Source of the DNA: SZUA-35 sp963781035
GTDB taxonomy: Bacteria; Actinomycetota; Acidimicrobiia; Acidimicrobiales; SZUA-35
DNA: 64,000 bases
Direction: 5' to 3'
Assembly (NCBI GenBank): GCA_963781035.1
Contig: CAWAEN010000007.1
Location: 248,001-312,000, forward strand
In this document: positions 57,091 to 64,000 of the stretch, in pieces
How positions within the stretch are numbered: the stretch's first letter is position 1
How the letters are laid out: each line of letters begins with the position of its first letter
Notes under the pieces: generated by a model
Database searches by the model: none
What the model saw: the letters and a program-made list of their open reading frames with translations, nothing else
Told to the model about the DNA's origin: nothing
Position numbers and translations under genes: made by a program

Positions 57091-57894
57091 TCAGGCGGTG
57101 AGGGCGTCGGCGATACGGGGTTGTGCTGCCCGGAGAGCTGCTTCGGCCTCGGCGATGACGCCCGACAGCTTGGAACCGTCCTCGTCGGAGAATGCGGTGC
57201 CGACAGTGATCGAGAGGCCGATGGCGCTCTCGTCATGGTGGCTGAGCTCGTCGGCGACGAGGGTGCTGATCCGGCGGGCGACCACTGCGGTCTGCTCTCG
57301 GTCGGCCCCCCAGAGAACCAGGGTGAACTCGGACTCCCCGATTCGGGCGAAGACATCGCCAGGTCGAATGCTGTCCCTGACGATCTCGCTGAATTCGGCC
57401 AGTCGAGCATCGGCGGCGGCGGAACCGGACTTGGCCTCGATCCGCCGATAGCCGTCGACCGAGATACGGAGTACGCCGGCTGCCGCGCTGAACGCGTCGT
57501 CGGCGTGAGCCTGGAGCGCCCGCTTGCTCACACAGTTCGTCACTGGATCGGTCTCGCGCCTCCTGGCCGACGCCGGGTCCGAGTCCGAGTCCGCGGCCGG
57601 CTCGGCGGCCAGATGGACGACGCCCATCGTCAGTCGCTCACCGGTCGCCGTCAGGAAGGTGGCGGATTCGGTCAGTCTGCTCGACCACATCGGAAGGGCG
57701 GGTCGGAGGAGGTCAACGGCATGGCCGGAGTCGCCTGACGCAGCGGAACCCCGTCCGACGATGCTTTCGCGACGAACGTGGAACAGCGTCTCGAAGGCGC
57801 GATTCACATAGACGTAGCGATCGGATCCATCCTTGACGAACACCGGCATCGGCATGGCATCCACCATGCGGCGCAGCAACTGATCAGAGAGCAT
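57091..57894 (-). CDS. PAS plus degenerate GGDEF domain protein
   Basis: 267 residues. The N-terminal PAS sensor region (about 8-50) reads MPMPVFVKDGSDRYVYVNRAFETLF. The C-terminal GGDEF-like domain starts near 115 with DPVTNCVSKRAL (usual form DPLTGLPNRR) and shows ARIGESEFTLVL where active diguanylate cyclases have R-x-GGDEF. The GG and D are replaced (G186-E187-S188-E189-F190), so cyclic-di-GMP synthesis is doubtful; a binding or partner role is more likely. No membrane segment. A ribosome site (GGACTCC-type purine stretch) is weak. Divergent from a crotonase gene. Confidence 0.82.
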   Translation of the reverse strand: MLSDQLLRRMVDAMPMPVFVKDGSDRYVYVNRAFETLFHVRRESIVGRGSAASGDSGHAVDLLRPALPMWSSRLTESATFLTATGERLTMGVVHLAAEPAADSDSDPASARRRETDPVTNCVSKRALQAHADDAFSAAAGVLRISVDGYRRIEAKSGSAAADARLAEFSEIVRDSIRPGDVFARIGESEFTLVLWGADREQTAVVARRISTLVADELSHHDESAIGLSITVGTAFSDEDGSKLSGVIAEAEAALRAAQPRIADALTA

Positions 57895-58022
57895 TCGGAG
57901 TCCTTTCCGCTTCTCCCCAGTTTCGTCGTCCCGGCGTCGGGCCCGCTTTACGAAAATGGTCCGTGCGCACTACCCGTTGGTTCGCCTTGCGCCGATCCGG
58001 CTCCGAACCGAGACTGTCGCCC

Positions 58023-58800
58023 ATGAGCGAGCCCGCAGTCCTGTACGAGAGCACCGACGACCACATCGTCACCCTCACGATCAATCGGCCCGCGGCTCGC
58101 AACGCCGTCAACGGCGACGTCGCGGCACAGATGGAGGCGGGCCTGGACCGCTTCGAGGCCGACCCGGAGGCTCGGGTGGCAATCATCACCGGAACCGGTT
58201 CGGTGTTCTGTGCCGGAGCCGACCTCAAAGAGGTGGCTTCGGGTAACGCCCGCTCGATTTCCACCAAGAAGGGCGGTTTCGCGGGGATCGTCCTCCGGGA
58301 TCGGGTCAAACCCGTGATCGCCGCCGTGAATGGAACTGCGGTCGCCGGCGGGTGCGAGATCATGCTCGCCTGCGACATGGCGGTGGTGGCCGAGGGCATC
58401 AGCATCGGGGTTCCCGAGGTGAAGCGCAGCCTGGTCGCAGCGGCCGGCGCACTCTGGCGACTCCCCCGAGCAGTCGGCCCGGCCCGAGCAGCCGAGATGG
58501 CACTCACCGGCGATCCGATCACTGCTGACGAGGCGTTGGCCGCCGGCCTGGTCAACGCCGTGGTGCCTCCTGGCGAGGTCATGAACGCAGCACAGGGCAT
58601 TGGCCGCCAGGGTCTGTGCCAACGCTCCCCTGGCGGTGCAGGCCAGTAGGACGGTGCTGACCAAGGCATTCGAGGCCGACCAGGCGGAGCTCCATCGGCT
58701 GAGCGGCCGGGCCATTGCATCGCTGGTCGACACCGAGGACTACGCCGAGGGCCCGAGGGCCTTCATCGAGAAGCGCCCGCCGGTGTGGAAGGGGCGCTGA
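58023..58800 (+). CDS. Enoyl-CoA hydratase/isomerase (crotonase), frameshifted
   Basis: About 258 residues. First oxyanion segment SVFCAGADLKEV, second region AAVNGTAVAGGCEIMLACDMAVVAE, then GVPEVKRSLVAAAGALWRLPRAVG. The C-terminal helix (FEADQAELHRLSG, then EGPRAFIEKRPPVWKGR) lies after a one-base frame change near 58598. Probably an enoyl-CoA hydratase in acyl-CoA breakdown. ATG 58023, with GAGACT seven bases upstream. The P450 gene begins two bases after the stop, so the two are cotranscribed. Confidence 0.88.
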
Positions 58801-58801
58801 G

Positions 58802-60012
58802 ATGACGAACGAACCGACCGCCACACCGCTACCGGCGACTCGCCTCCTCGATCCGGCGTGGTGGCAGAGCGATCCGCGAGGAGTCGTACCGACGTCTGCT
58901 CTCCCACGAGGGCCTGTGGCGAGACGAGGACAGCGGAGTCTGGGCGGTGGCTCGGCACGCCGACGTGCTGGCGGTGGAGCGGGACCCGGTCACCTTCGTC
59001 AGTCGACTCGACGACGCTGGGCAGTATCGGGCCGAGCCATCGGAGTTCGAGGCCACGATGATCAGCAAGAACGATCCGGACCACCTCCAGCAGCGTCGAC
59101 TCATCAATCGACGTTTCACGCCGGGCGCAGTCCGTAACACACACCGAGCACTATCGACATCTCGTCACGATGCTCATCGATGCCGCTGTCGTCGAGCACG
59201 AGGAACGAGGCTCGGTCGAAGTGGTCGATGCGCTTGGCTGCCCAGCTCCCGTGTCGGGTCACCGCCGAGCTGCTCGGTTTCGGTGACGGAGCGCTGGCCG
59301 GAGGTGAAGAGTTGGTCGGAGCGGCAGATGCGCATCGATCGACGGTTCGCCGAGCCCGAGCTCTACCAGGACCTACACGACAGCATCCATGAATGGGCAT
59401 CGGTCATGGCCGAGGTCCTTCCCGAGCGAGCACGCAGCCCGCAGGACGATCTGTTCAGCGACTGGCTCCGGGCCGGGATGGATCCCGGCACGATGGTGCA
59501 GGAAACGGGGCTGATGATCGCCGGCGGGGCCGAGACCACCCGCACCGTGATCGCCCACGGGCTCCGTGTCCTCTGCGATCACCCGGTCGAGTGGGACCGT
59601 CTCGCAGCAGCAGCCAGAGGCGGTCGACGACGCGGTAGAGGAGTTGATCCGCTGGGTCACGCCGCTCAACAACATGTTCCGGACGGCGGCCGTCGACACC
59701 GAGGTCGCGGGAACACCGATCGCGGCCGGCGACCGTCTGGCGCTCGTCTATCCGGCGGCGAACCGGGATCCGGCAGTGTTCACCGATCCGGACGTCTTCG
59801 ACATCACCCGCTCGCCGAACCACCACGTCGCATTCGGGCACGGAACCCACTTCTGCCTCGGTGCGAACATGGCGAGAGCCGAGCTGCGGATGCTCTTCGT
59901 CGAGTTGTCCAGACGCATCACCGACCTGCAGGTGGTGAGTGAGCCTGTCGTCGAGGCAAACATCTTCGCCAGGGCAGTACAAGAGTTCGAGATCGCCTTC
60001 GCCGTGCGCTGA
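58802..60012 (+). CDS. Cytochrome P450 (frameshifted)
   Basis: About 400 residues, soluble bacterial class I P450. I-helix oxygen-binding segment MIAGGAETTRTVIAHG, K-helix E-x-x-R in VEELIRWVTP, and the heme-ligand loop FGHGTHFCLGANMARAE with the axial cysteine. The N-terminal part has WQSDPR then SVLDDA-like helices. Frame changes near 58878, 59140, 59245, 59330 and 59605. Pattern resembles actinobacterial CYP families that hydroxylate sterols or alkyl chains (CYP125/CYP142-like layout), but the substrate is not known. Cotranscribed with the preceding crotonase. Confidence 0.88.
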
Positions 60013-60023
60013 CCTCCCCGACC

Positions 60024-60079
60024 CACCGTTCTGCGGCACCTGAGCCTCAGAAGTGGGGCTGGGGTTCCGCAGAACGGTG
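60024..60079. repeat. Long inverted repeat after the P450 gene
   Basis: 13-base perfect arms (60024-60036 and 60067-60079; core ACCGTTCTGCGG) around a 30-base spacer that itself contains a small TGAG/CTCA pair. It lies in the 158-base gap after the P450 stop. May be a terminator or a copy of a palindromic repeat element; no T tract and no second copy seen in this window. Confidence 0.7.
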
Positions 60080-60170
60080 AGATTCGACGGGTGACGGCGG
60101 GTTTGGGAGACTCCCGGGAACGCACACAGGGGGTTGTCGTCATGGCCGAAGCACTCATCATCGAGCGAGT

Positions 60171-61322
60171 TTGATCGTGGCCACCATCTACGACGAGACG
60201 CACGAACTCTTCCGCCAGAGCTTCCGATCCTTCGCCGCCAGCGAACTGGTCCCCCGAATCGATGAGTTCGAGGAGGCCGGCATCATGGATCGCACCGTGT
60301 ACGCCGAGGCCGGCAGTCACGGGTTCATCGGTTTCAACGTTCCAGAGCAATGGGGTGGCGGTGGAACGAAGGACTTCCGATTCAACGCTGTCATCGGCGA
60401 GGAAGTGGCGGCAATCGGACTCGGGGGCGGCGGTCTCGGTCTCACGCTGCACAACGACATCACCACTCCGTACTTCGTCGAGTACTGCAACGAGGAGCAG
60501 GCGGCGCGGTGGCTTCCGGGGATTGCCACCGGCGAACTGATCACGGCGATCGCCATGACCGAACCGGGGACCGGATCCGACCTCGCCGGTATCGCCACCA
60601 CTGCTGTACGCGACGGTGATGAGTACATCGTCAACGGGGCGAAGACCTTCATCACGAACGGCATCAACTCCGACCTCGTGATCGTGGTGTGCAAGACCAC
60701 CCCGGAGGGTGGTCGCAACGGGATGACCCTCCTGGTCGTCGAGCGCGGCATGGCGGGTTTCGAACGAGGTCGCAACCTCGACAAGATCGGTCAGCACTCC
60801 GCCGACACCGCGGAGCTGTTCCTGACCGATGTCCGCGTCCCCGTGTCGAACGTCCTCGGCGACGAGGGCAGGGCCATGGAGTATCTGACCTTCAATCTCG
60901 CGCAGGAGCGCCTGTCGCTCGGCATCTTCGGGCTGGCGTCGGCGCGGGCCGCACTGGGCTGGACGGTCGACTACGTCAAGGACCGGACGGCGTTCGGCAC
61001 CTCGATCGCCTCGTTCCAGAACACGAAGTTCGTCTTGGCCGACGTCGCCACTCAGATCGAGGTGACAACGCCGTTCATGCAGCAGTGCATCGAGAAGCTG
61101 AACGCCGGTGAGCTGACGGGAGCCGAGGCGGCGATGGCCAAGCTCTGGGGCACCGAGCTACAGGGCCGGGTGACAGACGCCTGCCTCCAGCTCTTCGGCG
61201 GCTATGGCTTCATGACCGAGTACCCGATCTCTCGGGCCTACGTCGATGCCCGGGTGTGTCGGATCTATGGAGGCACGTCCGAGATCATGAAGACGATCAT
61301 CTCGAAGGCCGTGCTCGCCTGA
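60171..61322 (+). CDS. Acyl-CoA dehydrogenase
   Basis: About 383 residues, intact. Markers: ELFRQSFRSFAASELVPRIDEFEEAG, GFNVPEQWGGGGTKDFR, ITAIAMTEPGTGSDLAGI (flavin/substrate), YIVNGAKTFITNG, the mid helix FGTSIASFQNTKFVLAD, and QLFGGYGFMTEYPISRAYVDARV with CRIYGGTSEIMKTII. Layout is that of long-chain or isovaleryl-type dehydrogenases. The start is uncertain: TTG 60171 or GTG 60177 in the same frame. Convergent with the next acyl-CoA dehydrogenase, 11 bases apart. Confidence 0.92.
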   Translation: MIVATIYDETHELFRQSFRSFAASELVPRIDEFEEAGIMDRTVYAEAGSHGFIGFNVPEQWGGGGTKDFRFNAVIGEEVAAIGLGGGGLGLTLHNDITTPYFVEYCNEEQAARWLPGIATGELITAIAMTEPGTGSDLAGIATTAVRDGDEYIVNGAKTFITNGINSDLVIVVCKTTPEGGRNGMTLLVVERGMAGFERGRNLDKIGQHSADTAELFLTDVRVPVSNVLGDEGRAMEYLTFNLAQERLSLGIFGLASARAALGWTVDYVKDRTAFGTSIASFQNTKFVLADVATQIEVTTPFMQQCIEKLNAGELTGAEAAMAKLWGTELQGRVTDACLQLFGGYGFMTEYPISRAYVDARVCRIYGGTSEIMKTIISKAVLA

Positions 61323-61333
61323 TCGGTTCTTCC

Positions 61334-62589
61334 TCAGGACTTGGCGAGCGATTCCTTCCATGAACCCTTGTCGGCCCGTGGTTCCTTCGGCAACCCGAGC
61401 ACGCGTTCGCCGATGATGTTGCGCTGGACCTGCGACGTGCCGGCGTAGATGGTGCCCGACCGGGCGATCAGCGCGCTGCTGACGATGTTGGCCGGGGTTG
61501 CCGGGGTCCCGGCCGGCCATGATCCGAGGCCGCCACGTGTGGCCTCGCCCCAGTCGACGAGTGCATCCGGGCCCAGCAGGTTGACCATGTCGTTGGTCAT
61601 CGCAGAGTGATACTCGCTCCAGAACAGCTTGCCGATCGACGATTCCGGTCCCGGCGACTTGCCGGCCAGGAAGCGGGTCAGGGCTTGCATCCCACGGAAC
61701 CGCATGATCTCGGTCTTGGTGTGGTGCGTCGGCGAGCTTCTGCCGGACGATGGGATCGCTCGTCAGGCCGCGCTCTTTCAGGACCTCGATCATGGCGTCG
61801 AGTTCGGCCCGGAAGCCGAGCGGTTGAATCGTGGCTCCCGCTCCCCGTTCGAAGCCGAGCAGTGTGTTGGCGACCGCCCACCCGTTGTTGATCCCACCGA
61901 GGACGTTGTCCTTGGGCGCCTTGGCATCGGAGTAGAAGACCTCGTTGAAGTGGCTGTCACCGGCGACGTTGACGATCGGGCGAACCTCGACGCCAGGCTG
62001 ATCCATGGGCACGAGCAGGAACGAGATGCCGGCGTGTTTGGTGACATCGGGGTCGGTCCGGCAGAGCGTGAAGATCATGTTGGCGTGCCGGCCGGCGGAG
62101 GTCCAGATCTTCTGGCCGTTGATGACCCACTCGTCGCCGTCGAGCTCGGCCTTGCAGCCGAGCCCGGCGAGATCGCTACCGGCATCGGGCTCGGAGTAGC
62201 CCTGGCACCAGAGGTCGGATGCCGTCGAGGATCCGCGGGATGAAGTACGCCTTCTGCTCGTCGCTCCCCCACTGCAGGATCGTGTTGCCGACCATGGTGA
62301 TCGAGAAGGCATCGTTGGGTCCCGATGTCGGCACACCCCGCTTGGCGAACTCCTCGGCGAGGGCCACGTACTCGGTGTGACTCAGGCCGGCGCCGCCGTA
62401 CTCGGTCGGCCAGGTCGGGGCCAGCAGCTTGTTCGCCGAGAGGATCTCGCGCCAGCGGGTGTGCCACGAGTGCCGTTCCTCGGGAGCGAGGGCGCCGTAG
62501 CCCTTCCAATCGTCCGGCAGGTTCTGATCGAGAAACGAACGAACGGTGTGGCGGTAGGCCTCGGTCTCGGCGGGATACGAAAGCTCCAT
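61334..62589 (-). CDS. Acyl-CoA dehydrogenase (frameshifted)
   Basis: About 418 residues. N-terminus MELSYPAETEAYRHTVRSFLDQNLPDDWKG, then LAPTWPTEYGGAGLSHTEYVALAEEF; after a break near 62222 CQGYSEPDAGSDLAGL (flavin/substrate), WVINGQKIWTSAGRHANM and FNEVFYSDAKAPKDNVLG; after a break near 61728 the end GTIYAGTSQVQRNIIGERVLGLPKEPR. It is closely similar in plan to the dehydrogenase at 35671-36783. Substrate unknown; the family includes steroid side-chain FadE proteins that often work as heterodimers. Start ATG 62589 with an AGGAGGA ribosome site. Confidence 0.9.
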
Positions 62590-62633
62590 GATGTCCTCCT
62601 CGGGTGGCTCCGCCACGCTACGTCGGCAGACCG

Positions 62634-63745
62634 TCAGAGTTCCAAACGAGAACCTCCGGGATTGGCCGGCAGATCGGCGAATGTGCCCGAATCCCGACCG
62701 GCTCGGTATGCAGCGACGACCGGCGAGAGATCGTTCGGGGCCGCCCCGTGCATGATCACCCCGTCGCATCCAAGATCGAATTGCCTCCGCACGGCCTCGG
62801 CGCACTCCACCGGCGATCCGGACGCTGACGGGTCCAACCACTCCTCGGGAAGCAGGGTGGCGACATGTTCGAGTTCCGTGGTCGTTGCCGCACCGTCCAG
62901 CGCTCCGCGGAAGCCGGCCACGAATGAGTCCTTCCGGAACCGGGCGAGAACCTCCGGATCCCAACCATTGGTATGGACCATCAGATCGCCGTACGCCTGG
63001 AGGTAGGTGGCAAGGCGCCCGACCGTCTTCTGGAGCCGAACCGGTTCGGGGATGTGGTCGCCGATGGTGGCGAGACACGCCCACACCCGAATCGCACCTG
63101 GATCCCGGCCGGCCTGCTCTGCCCCCTTCCGCACCGCATCGACACATCGTCTGGTGGTCTCGTCGGTGAAGATAGGTGTGGAGAACGACGGCGTCGAAAG
63201 CCCGCCCACCGAGGGCAAGCGACTTCGGACCGAACGCCGTGAAGGTGAGGGGGATGTGTTCGTCGAAGTCACGGCCGATGCTCAGCATCGGATAGGTCCC
63301 GGCCGGACCGGCGTGACCCACGATCGTCTCGCCGCGCCACAGCCGCCGCATGATTCCGACGAAGTCCTCGATCTGTGCCGTCGTGATGGGCTCGAGGCCG
63401 TACGCACGCTGGAGCGGAGCGATACCACGACCGAGTCCGAGCGAGAACCGTCCGTTCGTCAGGCGATGCATGGTCATGGCATGCGACGCCGTGACGAGCG
63501 GGTGCTTGGTGTTGTGGTTGGTCGCAGCGGTCGCGATACCGATCCGGGTCGACACGGCACCGACGGCCCCGCTCAAGCGTCAGCGCCTCCTTGATGTTGA
63601 AGCGCTCCGAGATGAAGGCTGCGCCGAGCCCCATCGCCTCCGCATCTCGAACCTCCGCGATCAGATCTCGTGGCGATTCGGGTGCACCGGCCAGGGTGTA
63701 GAAACCGAGTTCGTTCATCGGCTCGTCGGTGGAGGGGTCGGTCAC
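62634..63745 (-). CDS. LLM-class F420-dependent oxidoreductase (frameshifted)
   Basis: About 368 residues in the bacterial luciferase-like/F420 barrel family. N-terminus MNELGFYTLAGAPESPRDLIAEVRDAEAMGLGAAFISERFNIKEAL; after a break near 63565 GIATAATNHNTKHPLVTASHAMTMHRLTNGRFSLGLGRG, the standard family block; after a break near 63190 the C-terminal part with EECAEAVRRQFDLGCDGVI-like helix. The VASHAMTMHRL and GLGRG regions are typical of TIGR03857-like proteins. Likely transfers hydride from F420H2; substrate unknown. GTG 63745 is supported by TACGGT six bases upstream. Confidence 0.88.
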
Positions 63746-63751
63746 GGTCGA

Positions 63752-63757
63752 ACCGTA
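63752..63757 (-). promoter_or_regulatory. -10 hexamer TACGGT of the LLM oxidoreductase gene
   Basis: TACGGT six bases before GTG 63745. Confidence 0.5.
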
Positions 63758-63761
63758 CTCG

Positions 63762-64000
63762 TCAGGCCCAGATGTCGCCGATGGTGTAGCCGTTCGGGAA
63801 GGGGTCGGTTGGATCGAGGACATAGTTGGCAAAGCCGGTGATCCACGCCTGCCCGGAGACCTCCGGAATGATCGCGGGGTACCGCCCGACGGTCGTGGTC
63901 TCGACGATTCGACCGGTGAAGGTCGTGTCGAGTGGGCCCTGGTGGACGAACTCCTCGCCGACGCTCAGGAGCCCTCGGGCGTGCATGGCCGCCATCTTGG
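63762..64000 (-). CDS. Proline racemase / 4-hydroxyproline epimerase family, C-terminal part only
   Basis: The last 78 residues of a gene that begins outside the window. The segment GPLDTTFTGRIVETTTVGRYPAIIPEVSGQAWITGFANYVLDPTDPFPNGYTIGDIW matches the conserved end of the proline racemase family, which interconverts L- and D-proline or hydroxyproline epimers, or dehydrates 3-hydroxyproline. The catalytic residues lie upstream or are not visible here, so the exact activity cannot be judged. Confidence 0.85.
   Translation of the reverse strand, partial: KMAAMHARGLLSVGEEFVHQGPLDTTFTGRIVETTTVGRYPAIIPEVSGQAWITGFANYVLDPTDPFPNGYTIGDIWA

Noticed and set aside
60142..60174. Ten-codon open frame (MAEALIIERV) before the acyl-CoA dehydrogenase
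   Set aside because: Too short to support, no ribosome site and no similarity; it may be the true start region of the dehydrogenase damaged by an indel.
1..64000. Mobile elements, CRISPR arrays, rRNA or tRNA genes
   Set aside because: No transposase or integrase motifs, no regularly spaced repeats and no RNA-gene consensus were seen; gaps between genes are too short for most of these.

Overview
This 64 kb window is high-GC actinobacterial DNA. The gene content points to class Acidimicrobiia or a close relative: many acyl-CoA dehydrogenases, crotonases and SDRs, F420-type oxidoreductases (deazaflavin nitroreductase, LLM monooxygenase), a monomeric NADP isocitrate dehydrogenase, a DUF4214/M23 secreted protein, a leucine-degradation set laid out much as in Mycobacterium, and a heliorhodopsin. 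The class is inferred from content only. I saw no rRNA, tRNA, CRISPR array, insertion sequence or prophage. Genes are tightly packed and no gene-free stretch exceeds about 200 bases.

Layout. 1-11 kb: MFS exporter, thiolase, PAP2 protein, crotonase, methyltransferase, SRPBCC protein, prolyl oligopeptidase, M20 amidohydrolase, alkylsulfatase-like protein. 11-16 kb: beta-phosphoglucomutase-like HAD plus GH65 phosphorylase, then an acyl-CoA dehydrogenase and an SDR. 16-21 kb: heterodimeric ABC exporter, VOC protein, lipoprotein, DUF427 protein. 21-31 kb: M23 and M3 peptidases, HtrA-like protease, enolase-superfamily enzyme, isocitrate dehydrogenase, DksA-like protein, methyltransferase, unknown protein. 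31-43 kb: selenophosphate synthetase, F420 enzyme, Zn/Mn ABC importer, acyl-CoA dehydrogenase, beta-hydroxyacid dehydrogenase, crotonase, a transglutaminase / alpha-E / ATP-grasp operon, glutathione peroxidase. 43-53 kb: sugar-phosphate kinase, MaoC, CitE-like lyase, SDR, acyl-CoA synthetase, TetR regulator, both subunits of a biotin-dependent carboxylase and an acyl-CoA dehydrogenase. 53-64 kb: cation/proton antiporter, heliorhodopsin, Baeyer-Villiger-type monooxygenase, PAS plus degenerate GGDEF protein, crotonase, P450, two acyl-CoA dehydrogenases, LLM oxidoreductase and the end of a proline-racemase-like gene.

Most notable result: two genes are read correctly only if an in-frame TGA is selenocysteine. 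These are selD (TGA 31392-31394, residue 17) and a glutathione peroxidase (TGA 42495-42493, residue 36). Each TGA is followed by a hairpin whose loop contains GGUC, like the E. coli fdhF SECIS loop as I remember it. The organism therefore very probably makes selenoproteins, although selA, selB and selC are not in this window.

Two genome-wide properties matter when using this annotation. First, at least half of the genes are cut by single-base frameshifts while conserved protein sequence resumes in another frame. This looks like sequencing or assembly error rather than gene decay, so such genes are given as whole CDS with the breaks noted. Second, many independently transcribed genes have a -10-like TANNNT hexamer ending 6-8 bases before the start codon, the signature of leaderless transcripts. 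I used this to choose starts.
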